From assembly GCA_934358495.1 (NCBI GenBank), contig CAKRKO010000018.1, positions 1 to 36,819 on the forward strand: 36,819 nucleotides of DNA, given 5' to 3'. The stretch is from an uncultured Eubacterium sp. (lineage in GTDB: Bacteria > Bacillota > Clostridia > Lachnospirales > Lachnospiraceae). Numbering within the stretch: position 1 is the first letter of the stretch; each line of letters opens with the position of its first letter. A program made the position numbers and the translations under genes. This document shows positions 15,604 to 23,647 of the stretch, one piece after another. The notes beneath the pieces were generated by a model. It made no database searches, was not told the DNA's origin, and was given only the letters and a program-made list of their open reading frames with translations.

Positions 15604-16737
15604 ATGAAAAACGGAAAATTACAGGTAGGTATCATCGGTTGTGGTGGTATCGCAAATCAGAAACATTTACCGGCACTGAAAAATCAGGCTGACAAAGCAG
15701 ATATGGTGGCTTTCTGTGATATCTTAGTAGACAGAGCTGAGAAAGCAGCTGCTGAGTACGGTGTAGAAGGCGCAAAAGTATACGAAGATTACAAAGAGTT
15801 ATTAGCAGATCCTGAAATCGATGTGGTACATGTACTGACACCAAACGTAGCTCACTGCCCGATCACATGCGATGCATTTGCAGCCGGCAAGCATGTAATG
15901 TGTGAGAAACCTATGGCACATAATACAGAGTCCGCTCAGAAAATGATGGATGCATGGAAAAAATCCGGCAAGAAATTTACTATCGGATATCAGAACCGTT
16001 TCCGTGTAGATACACAGACCTTACATAAAGCATGTGAAGCTGGTGAGTTCGGTGATATCTATTTCGCAAAAGCACATGCAATCCGTAGAAGAGCTGTTCC
16101 GACATGGGGCGTATTCCCGGATAAATCCAAACAGGGCGGCGGTCCTCTGATTGATATCGGAACACATGCATTAGACATCACATTATGGTGCATGGATAAC
16201 TACAAACCGGTATCCGTTATGGGGTCTGTATTTGAGAAACTTGGTCATTCTGAGCTTGCTACACAGGGCAACATGTTCGGTGCATGGGATCCTGAGACAT
16301 ACGAAGTAGAAGATTCTGCATTCGGATTCATCAAATTCGAGAACGGTGCAACTATCTTCCTTGAGTCTTCCTGGGCAATCAACATGAAAGATTCCAGAGA
16401 AGCAGCCTGCACACTCTGTGGTACAAAAGCAGGTGCTGAGATCGTTGGAGCGATGTCTGGCGGCGGTGCAAGCAGCGGACGTGAGTACGATCTGGTTGTA
16501 AACGGCACATACCATGGTCAGCTGGTTGAGCAGAATCTGTCTGAGGGCGGCACAATCGCATTCTTCGAGGGCGGATCTTCCGAGCCGAAAGATCTTGAGT
16601 GTGAGCAGTGGTTAAACTGCATCATCAACGATACAGAGCCAGTTGTAAAACCGGAGCAGGCATTCGTTGTAACACAGATTCTGGATGCTATCTATGAATC
16701 TGCACGTACAGGTAAAGAAGTACTTCTGAATCAGTAA
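15604..16737 (+). CDS. Gfo/Idh/MocA family oxidoreductase
   Basis: A 377-residue dehydrogenase. The Rossmann motif is VGIIGCGGIANQKHLPAL (residues 8-25), followed by CEKPMAHN (about residue 100), and the catalytic region reads GGGPLIDIGTHALDITL (about 178-194) with the Asp and His that family dehydrogenases use. It starts 3 bases after the importer operon and so probably acts on the imported compound. In C-glycoside degraders a protein of this type (DgpA) forms the 3-keto glycoside; this copy, between importer and isomerase, is a good candidate. Cofactor preference and substrate are not readable by eye. Confidence 0.94.
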   Translation: MKNGKLQVGIIGCGGIANQKHLPALKNQADKADMVAFCDILVDRAEKAAAEYGVEGAKVYEDYKELLADPEIDVVHVLTPNVAHCPITCDAFAAGKHVMCEKPMAHNTESAQKMMDAWKKSGKKFTIGYQNRFRVDTQTLHKACEAGEFGDIYFAKAHAIRRRAVPTWGVFPDKSKQGGGPLIDIGTHALDITLWCMDNYKPVSVMGSVFEKLGHSELATQGNMFGAWDPETYEVEDSAFGFIKFENGATIFLESSWAINMKDSREAACTLCGTKAGAEIVGAMSGGGASSGREYDLVVNGTYHGQLVEQNLSEGGTIAFFEGGSSEPKDLECEQWLNCIINDTEPVVKPEQAFVVTQILDAIYESARTGKEVLLNQ

Positions 16738-16756
16738 GATCAGAAAAGTTGGTTAC

Positions 16757-16804
16757 AGCTGTGGATATACCGGGAAACCAGGCATATCCGCGGCTCCCTT
16801 TTAT
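16757..16804 (+). terminator. Hairpin after oxidoreductase gene
   Basis: A 12-bp stem with two G-U pairs (16757-16768 with 16784-16795) is followed by CCCTTTT. It lies in the 142-bp gap before the isomerase gene and may reduce transcription into it or act as an mRNA 3' end, leaving a partial read-through operon. Confidence 0.55.
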
Positions 16805-16879
16805 AAATAAAATTATTTCCGGAAATTTTGTGAATTGTCATTCCGAAAACAAATTGATAAGAAACGAGGAGAAATTGCA

Positions 16880-17800
16880 ATGAAATTAGGATTTGTAAGT
16901 GCTATTTTAGATCAGAGCAACTACGAAGAAATGATGGATATCGCATCCGACCTTGGTTTTGAGTGTGTGGAAGTCGCATGCTGGCCACAGGGAAAAGCAG
17001 AGCGTCGTTACGCTGGTGTCAGCCATATCGATGCAGAGCGTGTGCTGGAAGATGAGGCATATGCAAAACATATTTTAGATTACGCAGCAGAAAAGAACGT
17101 AGAGATTTCTTCTCTTGCTTATTATCCGAACACACTTGATCCGGATCTGGAGAAACGTCAGGCAGCGGTTGATCATCTGATGGCTCTGATCAAGGCAAGT
17201 GCAAAACTTGGTATCAATATGGTTACAAGCTTCATCGGTCGTGACCAGTCCAAGACAGTAGAAGAAAACCTTAAGATCGTAAAAGAGGTATGGCCTCCAA
17301 TCATCAAACTGGCAGAAGAGCAGGGCGTAAAAGTAGCAATCGAGAACTGCCCGATGCTCTTTGGCGCAGATCAGTGGCCAGGCGGACAGAACCTGATGAC
17401 CACACCGGCAAACTGGAAGAAAGTATTTGAGATTCTTCCGAGTGATAACTTCGGTATCAACTACGATCCTTCCCATTTTGTATGGCAGATGATCGATTAT
17501 ATCAAACCTATTTATGAGTTTAAGGACAAAATTTTCCATGTTCATTACAAAGATATCAAAGTATATCCGGACAAATTACAAGAAGTTGGAATCATGGGTT
17601 ATCCGCTTGATTTCATGTCTCCGAAGCTTCCGGGATATGGTGATGTGGACTGGGGCAAATATGTATCCGCTTTAACTGACATCGGATACGATGGATACAC
17701 CTGCATCGAAGTAGAAGATAAATACTTCGAAGGAAGCCAGGAAAAAGTATTAGACAGTTTAAGACTCAGCAAACGTTACATGACACAGTTCGTTATCTGA
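16880..17800 (+). CDS. Sugar phosphate isomerase/epimerase (TIM barrel), not paired with a DgpB-like gene
   Basis: A 306-residue xylose-isomerase-like TIM barrel, distinct from the DgpC-like group. Expected metal ligands are Glu about 155 (VAIENCPML), Asp about 196 (INYDPSHF), His about 220/222 (FHVHYKDIK) and Glu about 277 (CIEVEDKYF). The HVHYKD and EVED signatures are those of general sugar epimerases/isomerases such as the YcjR- and IolE-type groups. The start at 16880 has GAGGAG 8 bases upstream; an earlier in-frame start lacks one. Located after the oxidoreductase, it may epimerise or isomerise a 3-keto sugar. That function is inferred from context only. Confidence 0.9.
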   Translation: MKLGFVSAILDQSNYEEMMDIASDLGFECVEVACWPQGKAERRYAGVSHIDAERVLEDEAYAKHILDYAAEKNVEISSLAYYPNTLDPDLEKRQAAVDHLMALIKASAKLGINMVTSFIGRDQSKTVEENLKIVKEVWPPIIKLAEEQGVKVAIENCPMLFGADQWPGGQNLMTTPANWKKVFEILPSDNFGINYDPSHFVWQMIDYIKPIYEFKDKIFHVHYKDIKVYPDKLQEVGIMGYPLDFMSPKLPGYGDVDWGKYVSALTDIGYDGYTCIEVEDKYFEGSQEKVLDSLRLSKRYMTQFVI

Positions 17801-17810
17801 TAAGAGTTAC

Positions 17811-17851
17811 AGGTCAGCATTTTCATACTGCTACAGAAGAAATGCTGACCT
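17811..17851 (+). terminator. Strong hairpin without T-run after the isomerase gene
   Basis: Arms AGGTCAGCATTT (from 17811) and AAATGCTGACCT (to 17851) pair perfectly around a 17-base loop. No U-tract follows, so it may be a stabilising or processing structure and not a true terminator. It lies between the isomerase and the module-2 genes. Confidence 0.5.
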
Positions 17852-17903
17852 GGTAATCCGTGATTTATATTAAAGTAAATTCATTTTTATAGGAGAGACT
17901 TCT

Positions 17904-18320
17904 ATGCAATTTCAGGCATTTAACAAAATTTTAATTGGTGATCAGAAGCTTCAGTCATATGAAGAGGCTGGCATCACTCTGGGATATCAGTTTCAGATTC
18001 GTTATCCGTCTTACCGCGGAACATTCTTAAGCTGTATTGAAAAATTAGATATTTATTTGGATGGTACTCTGGTCGATCCGTCGCACATTTATTTTTGTTT
18101 GAATGGAAAAGAGTACCTGATCGAAGAACTGAAAGACCAGTACAAAGCATACTGGTTTGTTTTGGACTTTGCAACAATCAAAGTCATGACGGACGAGATT
18201 CCGACAGCAGGCCCTCACGATGTTACCGTAGACATGTATCACCGCATTCCGTATGCAGGATATAACGGTTCTTACCTGGGATTACCAAGTAAAGTAACCA
18301 AGACACTGATCTACGAATAA
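17904..18320 (+). CDS. DUF6379 / C-glycoside deglycosidase beta-subunit-like protein (DgpB-like), module 2
   Basis: A 138-residue copy of the small partner. The defining stretch is IRYPSYRGTFLSCIEKLDIYLDG (split: SYRGTFLSCI then YLDG), and the second half has ATIKVMTDEIPTAGPHDVTV. The GG of other copies is changed to DEI here, making it one of the more divergent members. The C-terminal part (YHRIPYAGYNGSYLGL) closely resembles the module-3 protein (KHRVPYTGYFGQYLTL). It lies 14 bases before its TIM-barrel partner at 18335, so the order is B then C. GGAGAG precedes the start. Confidence 0.87.
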   Translation: MQFQAFNKILIGDQKLQSYEEAGITLGYQFQIRYPSYRGTFLSCIEKLDIYLDGTLVDPSHIYFCLNGKEYLIEELKDQYKAYWFVLDFATIKVMTDEIPTAGPHDVTVDMYHRIPYAGYNGSYLGLPSKVTKTLIYE

Positions 18321-18334
18321 GGAGGGATGACAAA

Positions 18335-19315
18335 ATGGCGAAAATTAAACTTGGCTTAACGCTTTATAGTTTTTCCAGCGAATATATTAATATGAAACTG
18401 TCTCTGGAGGATATTCTGAAAGAGGTAAGCGAGATGGGCTATACAGGCATCGAGATTATCCCGGCGCAGATGTGCCCGACCTATCCATATGTAACAGATG
18501 AATGGATTGAAGAGTTAAAATCTCTGATGAAAAAATACAACTTGCAGCCGGTTTGCTGGAGTGCATACCTCGATATGGGACTTGCAACCGGTCGTGACTT
18601 GACAGAGGATGAGATTATTCAATATACGGTGAATGATCTTATTTATGCGAAAAAAGCGGGATTTCCGATTGTTCGTTCCCAGTTTTCCATTACACCGGAG
18701 ATTTTTGTAAAAATGATTCCGTTCTGTAAGAAATTGGATATGAAGCTGACCATCGAGCTGCATCACCCACATTTCCCGAAACATCCGCTGTGGCAGCAGT
18801 ATGTAGATATCTGCCGTGGCGTTGGGAAAGGAGTACTTGGTATTGTTCCGGATTTTGGAATCTTCATTAACACACCACACAAATTATGGTGTGACCAGGC
18901 TCTGGAGATGGGCTTTGAACCGGAGAAATTTGATAAACTGGTAGATCTGCACAAAGCAGGTGTTTCTCTTGAGGACGCACAGGCGCAGTTATCGCTGAAT
19001 GACAATGAGAAGCAGATTGCAGCCAGCATGTATGATGAGTTTGAGACCAGATGCAATCCGGAGGAAATCAAAGATATCATCGATGTGGCATTCTATATGC
19101 ATGGTAAATTTTATTATGCAGAGGAAGGTCAGAACGATCCGAGTATTCCATATGATGAGATTCTGAAAGCGGTTGCAGAGACTGATTATGACGGATTTAT
19201 CGCCTGTGAGTATGAAGGACATCACTTTACAGATGAGATTCCGGCTGCACAGCAGCTTGGTCGTTATGTGGCAATGTGCAGAAGAATCATCGGAGATTCC
19301 ATTGTAGAGGCATAA
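18335..19315 (+). CDS. Sugar phosphate isomerase/epimerase, C-glycoside deglycosidase alpha-subunit-like (DgpC-like), module 2
   Basis: A 326-residue TIM barrel. The metal site is complete: Glu 141 (LTIELHHPH), Asp 173 (GIVPDFGIF), His 256 (YMHGKFYYA) and Glu 292 (ACEYEGHHF). The N-terminus IKLGLTLYSFSSEYIN resembles the module-3 protein (IKIGVSLYSLSTEFIH), and the two share long stretches such as EDEIIQ/EEEIIQ and VYAKKAGFP, so they form a subfamily. It follows the DUF6379 gene by 14 bases after GGAGGG. Expected chemistry is cleavage of a 3-oxo-C-glycoside or a related elimination; specificity unknown. Confidence 0.9.
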   Translation: MAKIKLGLTLYSFSSEYINMKLSLEDILKEVSEMGYTGIEIIPAQMCPTYPYVTDEWIEELKSLMKKYNLQPVCWSAYLDMGLATGRDLTEDEIIQYTVNDLIYAKKAGFPIVRSQFSITPEIFVKMIPFCKKLDMKLTIELHHPHFPKHPLWQQYVDICRGVGKGVLGIVPDFGIFINTPHKLWCDQALEMGFEPEKFDKLVDLHKAGVSLEDAQAQLSLNDNEKQIAASMYDEFETRCNPEEIKDIIDVAFYMHGKFYYAEEGQNDPSIPYDEILKAVAETDYDGFIACEYEGHHFTDEIPAAQQLGRYVAMCRRIIGDSIVEA

Positions 19316-19349
19316 GAATATCATAAAAACGAAAACGGAGGAAATAAAA

Positions 19350-20414
19350 ATGGCAAACCTTAGATTTGGCATTATCGGATACGGTTTCATGGGACATGAG
19401 CATATGACTTTATTATCCGATTTTGATGGCATTGATGTAATCGCAATCTGTGACCGCGAGGCAGATCAGATGGACGATGCACCGGAAGGAGTTGCAAAAT
19501 ATACTGATGCAGCAGATCTTCTGGCAAGAGATGATATCGATGTTGTTATCATTTCTGCAAATAATAACCAGCATCTGAAACTGGTAAAAATGGCAGCAGC
19601 TGCAAAGAAAAACATTATCTGTGAAAAACCGGTAGCACTGTCAATTTCGGATCTGGAAGAGATGGAGAAAGCAGTTGCAGAAAATGGTGTGAAATTTACA
19701 GTACATCAGCAGAGAAGATTTGACCCGGATTATCGTACAATGAAAAACGTATTTGATTCTGATGAACTGGGTGATATCTATACAGTTCAGACAGGTCTGT
19801 ACGGATACAACGGAAATATGCATGACTGGCATATCTACCCGGAACAGGGTGGTGGTATGATGTATGACTGGGGAGTACATCTGATTGACCAGATGCTTTA
19901 CATGATTCCAGGCAAGATCACATCTGTATTTGCTGATGTGAGAAACGTCATCAATGAGCAGGTAGACGATTACTTCAAAGTATTACTGATGTTTGAAAAC
20001 GGTATTACCGCAGAAGTAGAACTTGGTACTTACTACCTGAAGGATGAAGATAAATGGTTTGAACGTCACTGGTTCATGGGAGGAAATAAAGGATCCGCTT
20101 ATGTGGACGGTTTCCATCCGGAAGGAAAAATCGTACATACGGCACACCTGCTTCAGAATGCAGGTCATGGCCGTACCATGACAGCAGCCGGTCCTACAAG
20201 ATCTTTCGGTCCGCCAAGTGAAGGACTGATTCTGAGCAAAGATATTGAGATCGCTCAGACAACTCACCGTATGTATTTTGAAAATTACGTGAAAGCATAC
20301 CGTGGAGAAGAAGATTTCCTGGTTAAGATTCCGGAAGTAAAACGTGTATTAAAAGTTATGGATGCAGCAAGATTGTCCGCAAAGACAAGAAAATCTGTAG
20401 ACTTTGAGGCATAA
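19350..20414 (+). CDS. Gfo/Idh/MocA family oxidoreductase
   Basis: A 354-residue dehydrogenase. It shows FGIIGYGFMGHEHM (Rossmann, residues 6-19), ICEKPVALS (about residue 91) and a catalytic region GGGMMYDWGVHLIDQML (about 168-184) with the conserved Asp and His. It differs clearly from the copies at 980 and 15604, so the three probably do not share one substrate. It starts 34 bases after the module-2 C gene with CGGAGG upstream and ends at a strong terminator, closing the transcription unit that begins upstream of module 2 or further back. Confidence 0.93.
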   Translation: MANLRFGIIGYGFMGHEHMTLLSDFDGIDVIAICDREADQMDDAPEGVAKYTDAADLLARDDIDVVIISANNNQHLKLVKMAAAAKKNIICEKPVALSISDLEEMEKAVAENGVKFTVHQQRRFDPDYRTMKNVFDSDELGDIYTVQTGLYGYNGNMHDWHIYPEQGGGMMYDWGVHLIDQMLYMIPGKITSVFADVRNVINEQVDDYFKVLLMFENGITAEVELGTYYLKDEDKWFERHWFMGGNKGSAYVDGFHPEGKIVHTAHLLQNAGHGRTMTAAGPTRSFGPPSEGLILSKDIEIAQTTHRMYFENYVKAYRGEEDFLVKIPEVKRVLKVMDAARLSAKTRKSVDFEA

Positions 20415-20426
20415 GTAAACCTGAAG

Positions 20427-20458
20427 AGACAGGTGCTTTGTGCGCACCTGTCTTTTTT
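20427..20458 (+). terminator. Rho-independent terminator after the oxidoreductase at 19350
   Basis: A 10-bp GC-rich stem (AGACAGGTGC paired with GCACCTGTCT) and a short loop are followed by TTTTTT. It is the clearest intrinsic terminator in the central region, separating module 2 plus oxidoreductase from module 3. Confidence 0.88.
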
Positions 20459-20523
20459 GTACTAAAAACAGGTAAAAATACGGGTTTTTCGTCGTTTTTT
20501 GGTAAAAAGGAGATGTAAAAAAC

Positions 20524-20943
20524 ATGGATTTCGTGGCATATAATGAGATTCTGATCTGTGAAGAACCGATCAGAAATGAGATAGTAGCAGGCAAAAAAAT
20601 CGGGTACACTTTTGAAATTCGCTATCCATCTTATCGTGGATGTTATCTGAGCTGTATCGAGGATCTGAAGTTTGAGATAGACGGACAGGAGATTGCAAAC
20701 GAAAAAATTGCTTTCAGTCTGAACGGAAAGGAATTTACAATTTCAGACCTTCCGGAGCTTAACCATGAGTACTGGTATGTGATGAAACCGGCAACCATCC
20801 GGGTACAGCAGATCGGTGGAATTGCACCGGGAGAGCATACGCTTCGTGTTTATATGAAACACAGAGTGCCATACACCGGATATTTTGGTCAGTATCTGAC
20901 ACTGATCAGTGACCGTACAGAGACACTGGCAGCTGAGCGGTAA
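20524..20943 (+). CDS. DUF6379 / C-glycoside deglycosidase beta-subunit-like protein (DgpB-like), module 3
   Basis: A 139-residue protein with IRYPSYRGCYLSCI and FEIDGQEI in the first half and ATIRVQQIGGIAPGEHTLRV in the second, the canonical pattern of the small partner. It is most similar to module 2. AAAGGAG lies about 9 bases before the start. Unlike the other modules, the gap to its TIM-barrel partner is 104 bases, not 13-18, so the two may be translated less tightly together. No gene was found in that gap. Confidence 0.87.
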   Translation: MDFVAYNEILICEEPIRNEIVAGKKIGYTFEIRYPSYRGCYLSCIEDLKFEIDGQEIANEKIAFSLNGKEFTISDLPELNHEYWYVMKPATIRVQQIGGIAPGEHTLRVYMKHRVPYTGYFGQYLTLISDRTETLAAER

Positions 20944-21047
20944 TACCGGTATATGACATTTCGAAAGAATTCCTGGCAAATATACAGATGACGTCTGGTG
21001 ACAGAAATTTTCAGGAAGATTTAGAGGAAAGATAGGAGAGTAACGAT

Positions 21048-22019
21048 ATGAATACAGATATTAAAATAGGTGTATCCCTGTACAGCCTGTCCACGGAATT
21101 CATTCACGGAACACTGGATCTGGAAGGCTGCCTGAAAGCAGTACATGATATGGGATATAAAGGAATCGAGCTGGTAGCGGCTCAGATGGTTCCAGATTAT
21201 CCGTTCCCGTCGGATGAATGGTTATATAATCTGCGTGGTCTACTGGAAAAATATGAACTGGAACCGGTTTGCTGGTCCGCTTACATCGATATGGGAACAA
21301 GAAGTGACCGTGACATGAATGAGGAAGAGATTATTCAGTGCACGCTAAATGATCTTGTATATGCAAAAAAAGCGGGATTTCCAATGGTTCGTACCCAGCA
21401 TGCTATTTCACCGAAGATTTTCCGTAAGATGATCCCATATTGCAAAGAACTGGATATGAAACTGACCATTGAAATGCACTGGCCGCATCATCCGGATGTA
21501 CTGGTATGGAAAGAATATTTTGAGATTATGAAGGGCGAAGGAAAAGGATATCTCGGTTTTGTTCCGGATTTCTCCATTTTCCAGGAGATGCCTCATGAAC
21601 TTTATCTGCGTCAGGCTGTTGAATTTGGTTGCCGTCCGGAGAAATTGGAGGAAATCGTGAAAATTCATTCTGCCGGCGGAGACATGGACAAAATCAACAA
21701 CGGCGATTATACAGAAATCGAGAAACATTATGCGGAGGAAATGTTCGGAAAATTCAATCATCCGGCAAAAGTGGAGCAGCTAAAGGATGTCATGGACTGC
21801 ATTTTCTACATACATGGTAAATTCTACTATCTGGACAATGATGAACACGATCCGTGCATCCCGTATGAAACACTAATTCACGCACTGGTAGAAAATGGTT
21901 ACAAAGGTTACATTGCCAGTGAATTTGAAGGACATCATTTTTATTCTGATGTCAGCTGCGTGGAACAGCTGGGGCATTTCGTGGCAATGGTAGATCATTT
22001 GCTGGATCAGGAAACATAA
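21048..22019 (+). CDS. Sugar phosphate isomerase/epimerase, C-glycoside deglycosidase alpha-subunit-like (DgpC-like), module 3
   Basis: A 323-residue TIM barrel with the complete metal site: Glu 142 (LTIEMHWPH), Asp 174 (GFVPDFSIF), His 256 (YIHGKFYYL) and Glu 292 (ASEFEGHHF). It is the closest relative of the module-2 protein. Differences cluster around the metal site (HWPH against HHPH, DFSIF against DFGIF), where a changed aglycone specificity would be expected. GATAGGAG precedes the start. It is followed after 51 bases by module 4 in the same direction. Confidence 0.9.
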   Translation: MNTDIKIGVSLYSLSTEFIHGTLDLEGCLKAVHDMGYKGIELVAAQMVPDYPFPSDEWLYNLRGLLEKYELEPVCWSAYIDMGTRSDRDMNEEEIIQCTLNDLVYAKKAGFPMVRTQHAISPKIFRKMIPYCKELDMKLTIEMHWPHHPDVLVWKEYFEIMKGEGKGYLGFVPDFSIFQEMPHELYLRQAVEFGCRPEKLEEIVKIHSAGGDMDKINNGDYTEIEKHYAEEMFGKFNHPAKVEQLKDVMDCIFYIHGKFYYLDNDEHDPCIPYETLIHALVENGYKGYIASEFEGHHFYSDVSCVEQLGHFVAMVDHLLDQET

Positions 22020-22070
22020 TCACTAAACATAGAAAGAAAAAATTTATATGAAAAAGGAGGACATATAATC

Positions 22071-22979
22071 ATGAGTATTGAGAAAGGAACTCCGAGAAGA
22101 GGTATCTGCTTATACAGTTATCATAACCTTCTTGGAAAAACAATGACACTGGATGATGCTTTCGAGGAAATGGCTGATACAGGAGCAACCTGTTTCGAAT
22201 TCCTGACAAGTTATATTCCGAATTATCCGAATCCGTCACCGGAATGGGTAGATCATTACTGGAGACTGTGTGAGAAATATAAAATGCAGCCGTCAGAACT
22301 TGGACACTGGGCTGAGAATCATCTGCATCGTGGAAAAGGAATGTCTGACGATGAAGTAGTAGAAGAGCTGAAACAGGATTTCCGTCTGGCTCATCTGCTT
22401 GGATTTAAAGCACTTCGTACCAAAATTACATGTACCAATGAAATCTGTGATCCGGAACCGGGCTGGCAGAATTACATTGAAAAAGCACTTCCATATGCGG
22501 AGAAATATGATGTTCGTATGCAGAATGAGGTACATCTTCCGACTACACTTCATACACCGCATATCCGTGATGAATATCTTGATTTTATCCATCGTACAAA
22601 AACTTCTCACTTTGGATTCAATATTGACTTTGGTACGTTTCAGTACAAAGCAGCCAAAGGAATGGAAGATATGTCATGGTTAAATTTTGACGATATTACC
22701 AAACCGGAAGAAATCGTTGATTTCCTTCCATACAGTTATGTATGCCATGCAAAATTCACTTACATGAATGAGAACTTTGAAGAAGAGACCATTCCGTATC
22801 CGGAAGTAATCAAACTGATGGTTGATAACGGATGGAGTGGAGATCTGCTTTCCGAGTATGAAGGTGGTATCCGATTCCATGCAGAGGAAGGTCCGGATAA
22901 ATTTGCACAGGCAATGGTAGAGATTCCGGATCAGGTTCGTCGTCACCAGATCATGCTTCGCAACATTCTGGGATACTAA
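22071..22979 (+). CDS. Sugar phosphate isomerase/epimerase, C-glycoside deglycosidase alpha-subunit-like (DgpC-like), module 4
   Basis: A 302-residue TIM barrel, shorter than the module 1-3 proteins because the segment after the Asp ligand is reduced. The metal site is complete: Glu 153 (QNEVHLP), Asp 186 (FNIDFGTF), His 226 (VCHAKFTY) and Glu 262 (LSEYEGGIR). The N-terminus TPRRGICLYSYHNLLGKTMT is nearly shared with module 5, from which it differs at about 35 of 302 positions. AAGGAGG precedes the start. Its DUF6379 partner follows after 18 bases, so the order is C then B. Confidence 0.9.
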   Translation: MSIEKGTPRRGICLYSYHNLLGKTMTLDDAFEEMADTGATCFEFLTSYIPNYPNPSPEWVDHYWRLCEKYKMQPSELGHWAENHLHRGKGMSDDEVVEELKQDFRLAHLLGFKALRTKITCTNEICDPEPGWQNYIEKALPYAEKYDVRMQNEVHLPTTLHTPHIRDEYLDFIHRTKTSHFGFNIDFGTFQYKAAKGMEDMSWLNFDDITKPEEIVDFLPYSYVCHAKFTYMNENFEEETIPYPEVIKLMVDNGWSGDLLSEYEGGIRFHAEEGPDKFAQAMVEIPDQVRRHQIMLRNILGY

Positions 22980-22997
22980 GAGAAGGAGGATAAGATT

Positions 22998-23435
22998 ATG
23001 GTAGAATTTCAGCCAATTCAGCAGCGTGGTTTTCACAATACATATGATGAGAACGGAGAAATCGATGGATTCGAGTTCAAATTCGTTCCGAAATACTATA
23101 AAGGATACTGGTTTACACAGTGCCGTTTCGGCAATGTGGTTGTAGACGGTGAAGTGTTTGACCGTGATGATCTGATTCTTGTATATGACGGTATTGAGTA
23201 CAGCAGAGAAGAAATGTTTGATCTGCACAAATACTGGCAGTTCCGTACACCATTAACATATCGTATCAAAAAGAAAGGCGGTCTGTCCATCGGATATCAT
23301 GATGTGAGCCTGCAGTTCGGCTGGGTATTAAACTACAATGGTGCACTGGAAGCAGAAGAAGACGGAAGCGGTATGGGAAATATGGCTCATATGTTTGGTG
23401 TTGACAACGAAAGAAGAATGCTTCTGTGCAAATAA
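22998..23435 (+). CDS. DUF6379 / C-glycoside deglycosidase beta-subunit-like protein (DgpB-like), module 4
   Basis: A 145-residue partner with FKFVPKYYKGYWFTQCRFGN followed by VVVDGE, and TYRIKKKGGLSIGYHDVSLQ in the second half. The YYKG replaces the YYRG or SYRG of modules 1-3 and 6, which sets modules 4 and 5 apart as a subfamily. It differs from the module-5 protein at only 4 of 145 residues. AGAAGGAGG precedes the start. A terminator hairpin follows the stop codon. Confidence 0.88.
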   Translation: MVEFQPIQQRGFHNTYDENGEIDGFEFKFVPKYYKGYWFTQCRFGNVVVDGEVFDRDDLILVYDGIEYSREEMFDLHKYWQFRTPLTYRIKKKGGLSIGYHDVSLQFGWVLNYNGALEAEEDGSGMGNMAHMFGVDNERRMLLCK

Positions 23436-23463
23436 AAAATCTGTGAGAAACAGAGATAAAAAT

Positions 23464-23511
23464 AAAACAGACGGGGATATCAGCTGCAAAGCAGACATTC
23501 CTGTCTGTTTT
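23464..23511 (+). terminator. Terminator after module 4
   Basis: AAAACAGAC (from 23464) pairs with GTCTGTTTT (to 23511), with a partly paired interior. The T-run is formed by the right arm itself. It separates module 4 from the TmcAL-like gene. Confidence 0.65.
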
Positions 23512-23647
23512 GGGTTTCTGGTAAGGAATGATGTAAAAATACCTGAAATTCCCGGTATCATATTTTGATTTCAGCAACAGTACATGGTTGATCCGAATTT
23601 TGGACAAGGACGATATCAATAGAAAAGGATGGAACAGAGATAGAAGA

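Noticed and set aside
16820..16850. TTTTGTGAATTGTCATTCC upstream of the isomerase gene as another operator copy
   Set aside because: Similarity to the half-site is partial and the 22-bp spacing is not present.
21683..21698. Operator-like word ATGGACAAAATC
   Set aside because: It lies inside the coding sequence of the module-3 TIM barrel, lacks the 3' part of the motif and has no -10 box at the expected distance.
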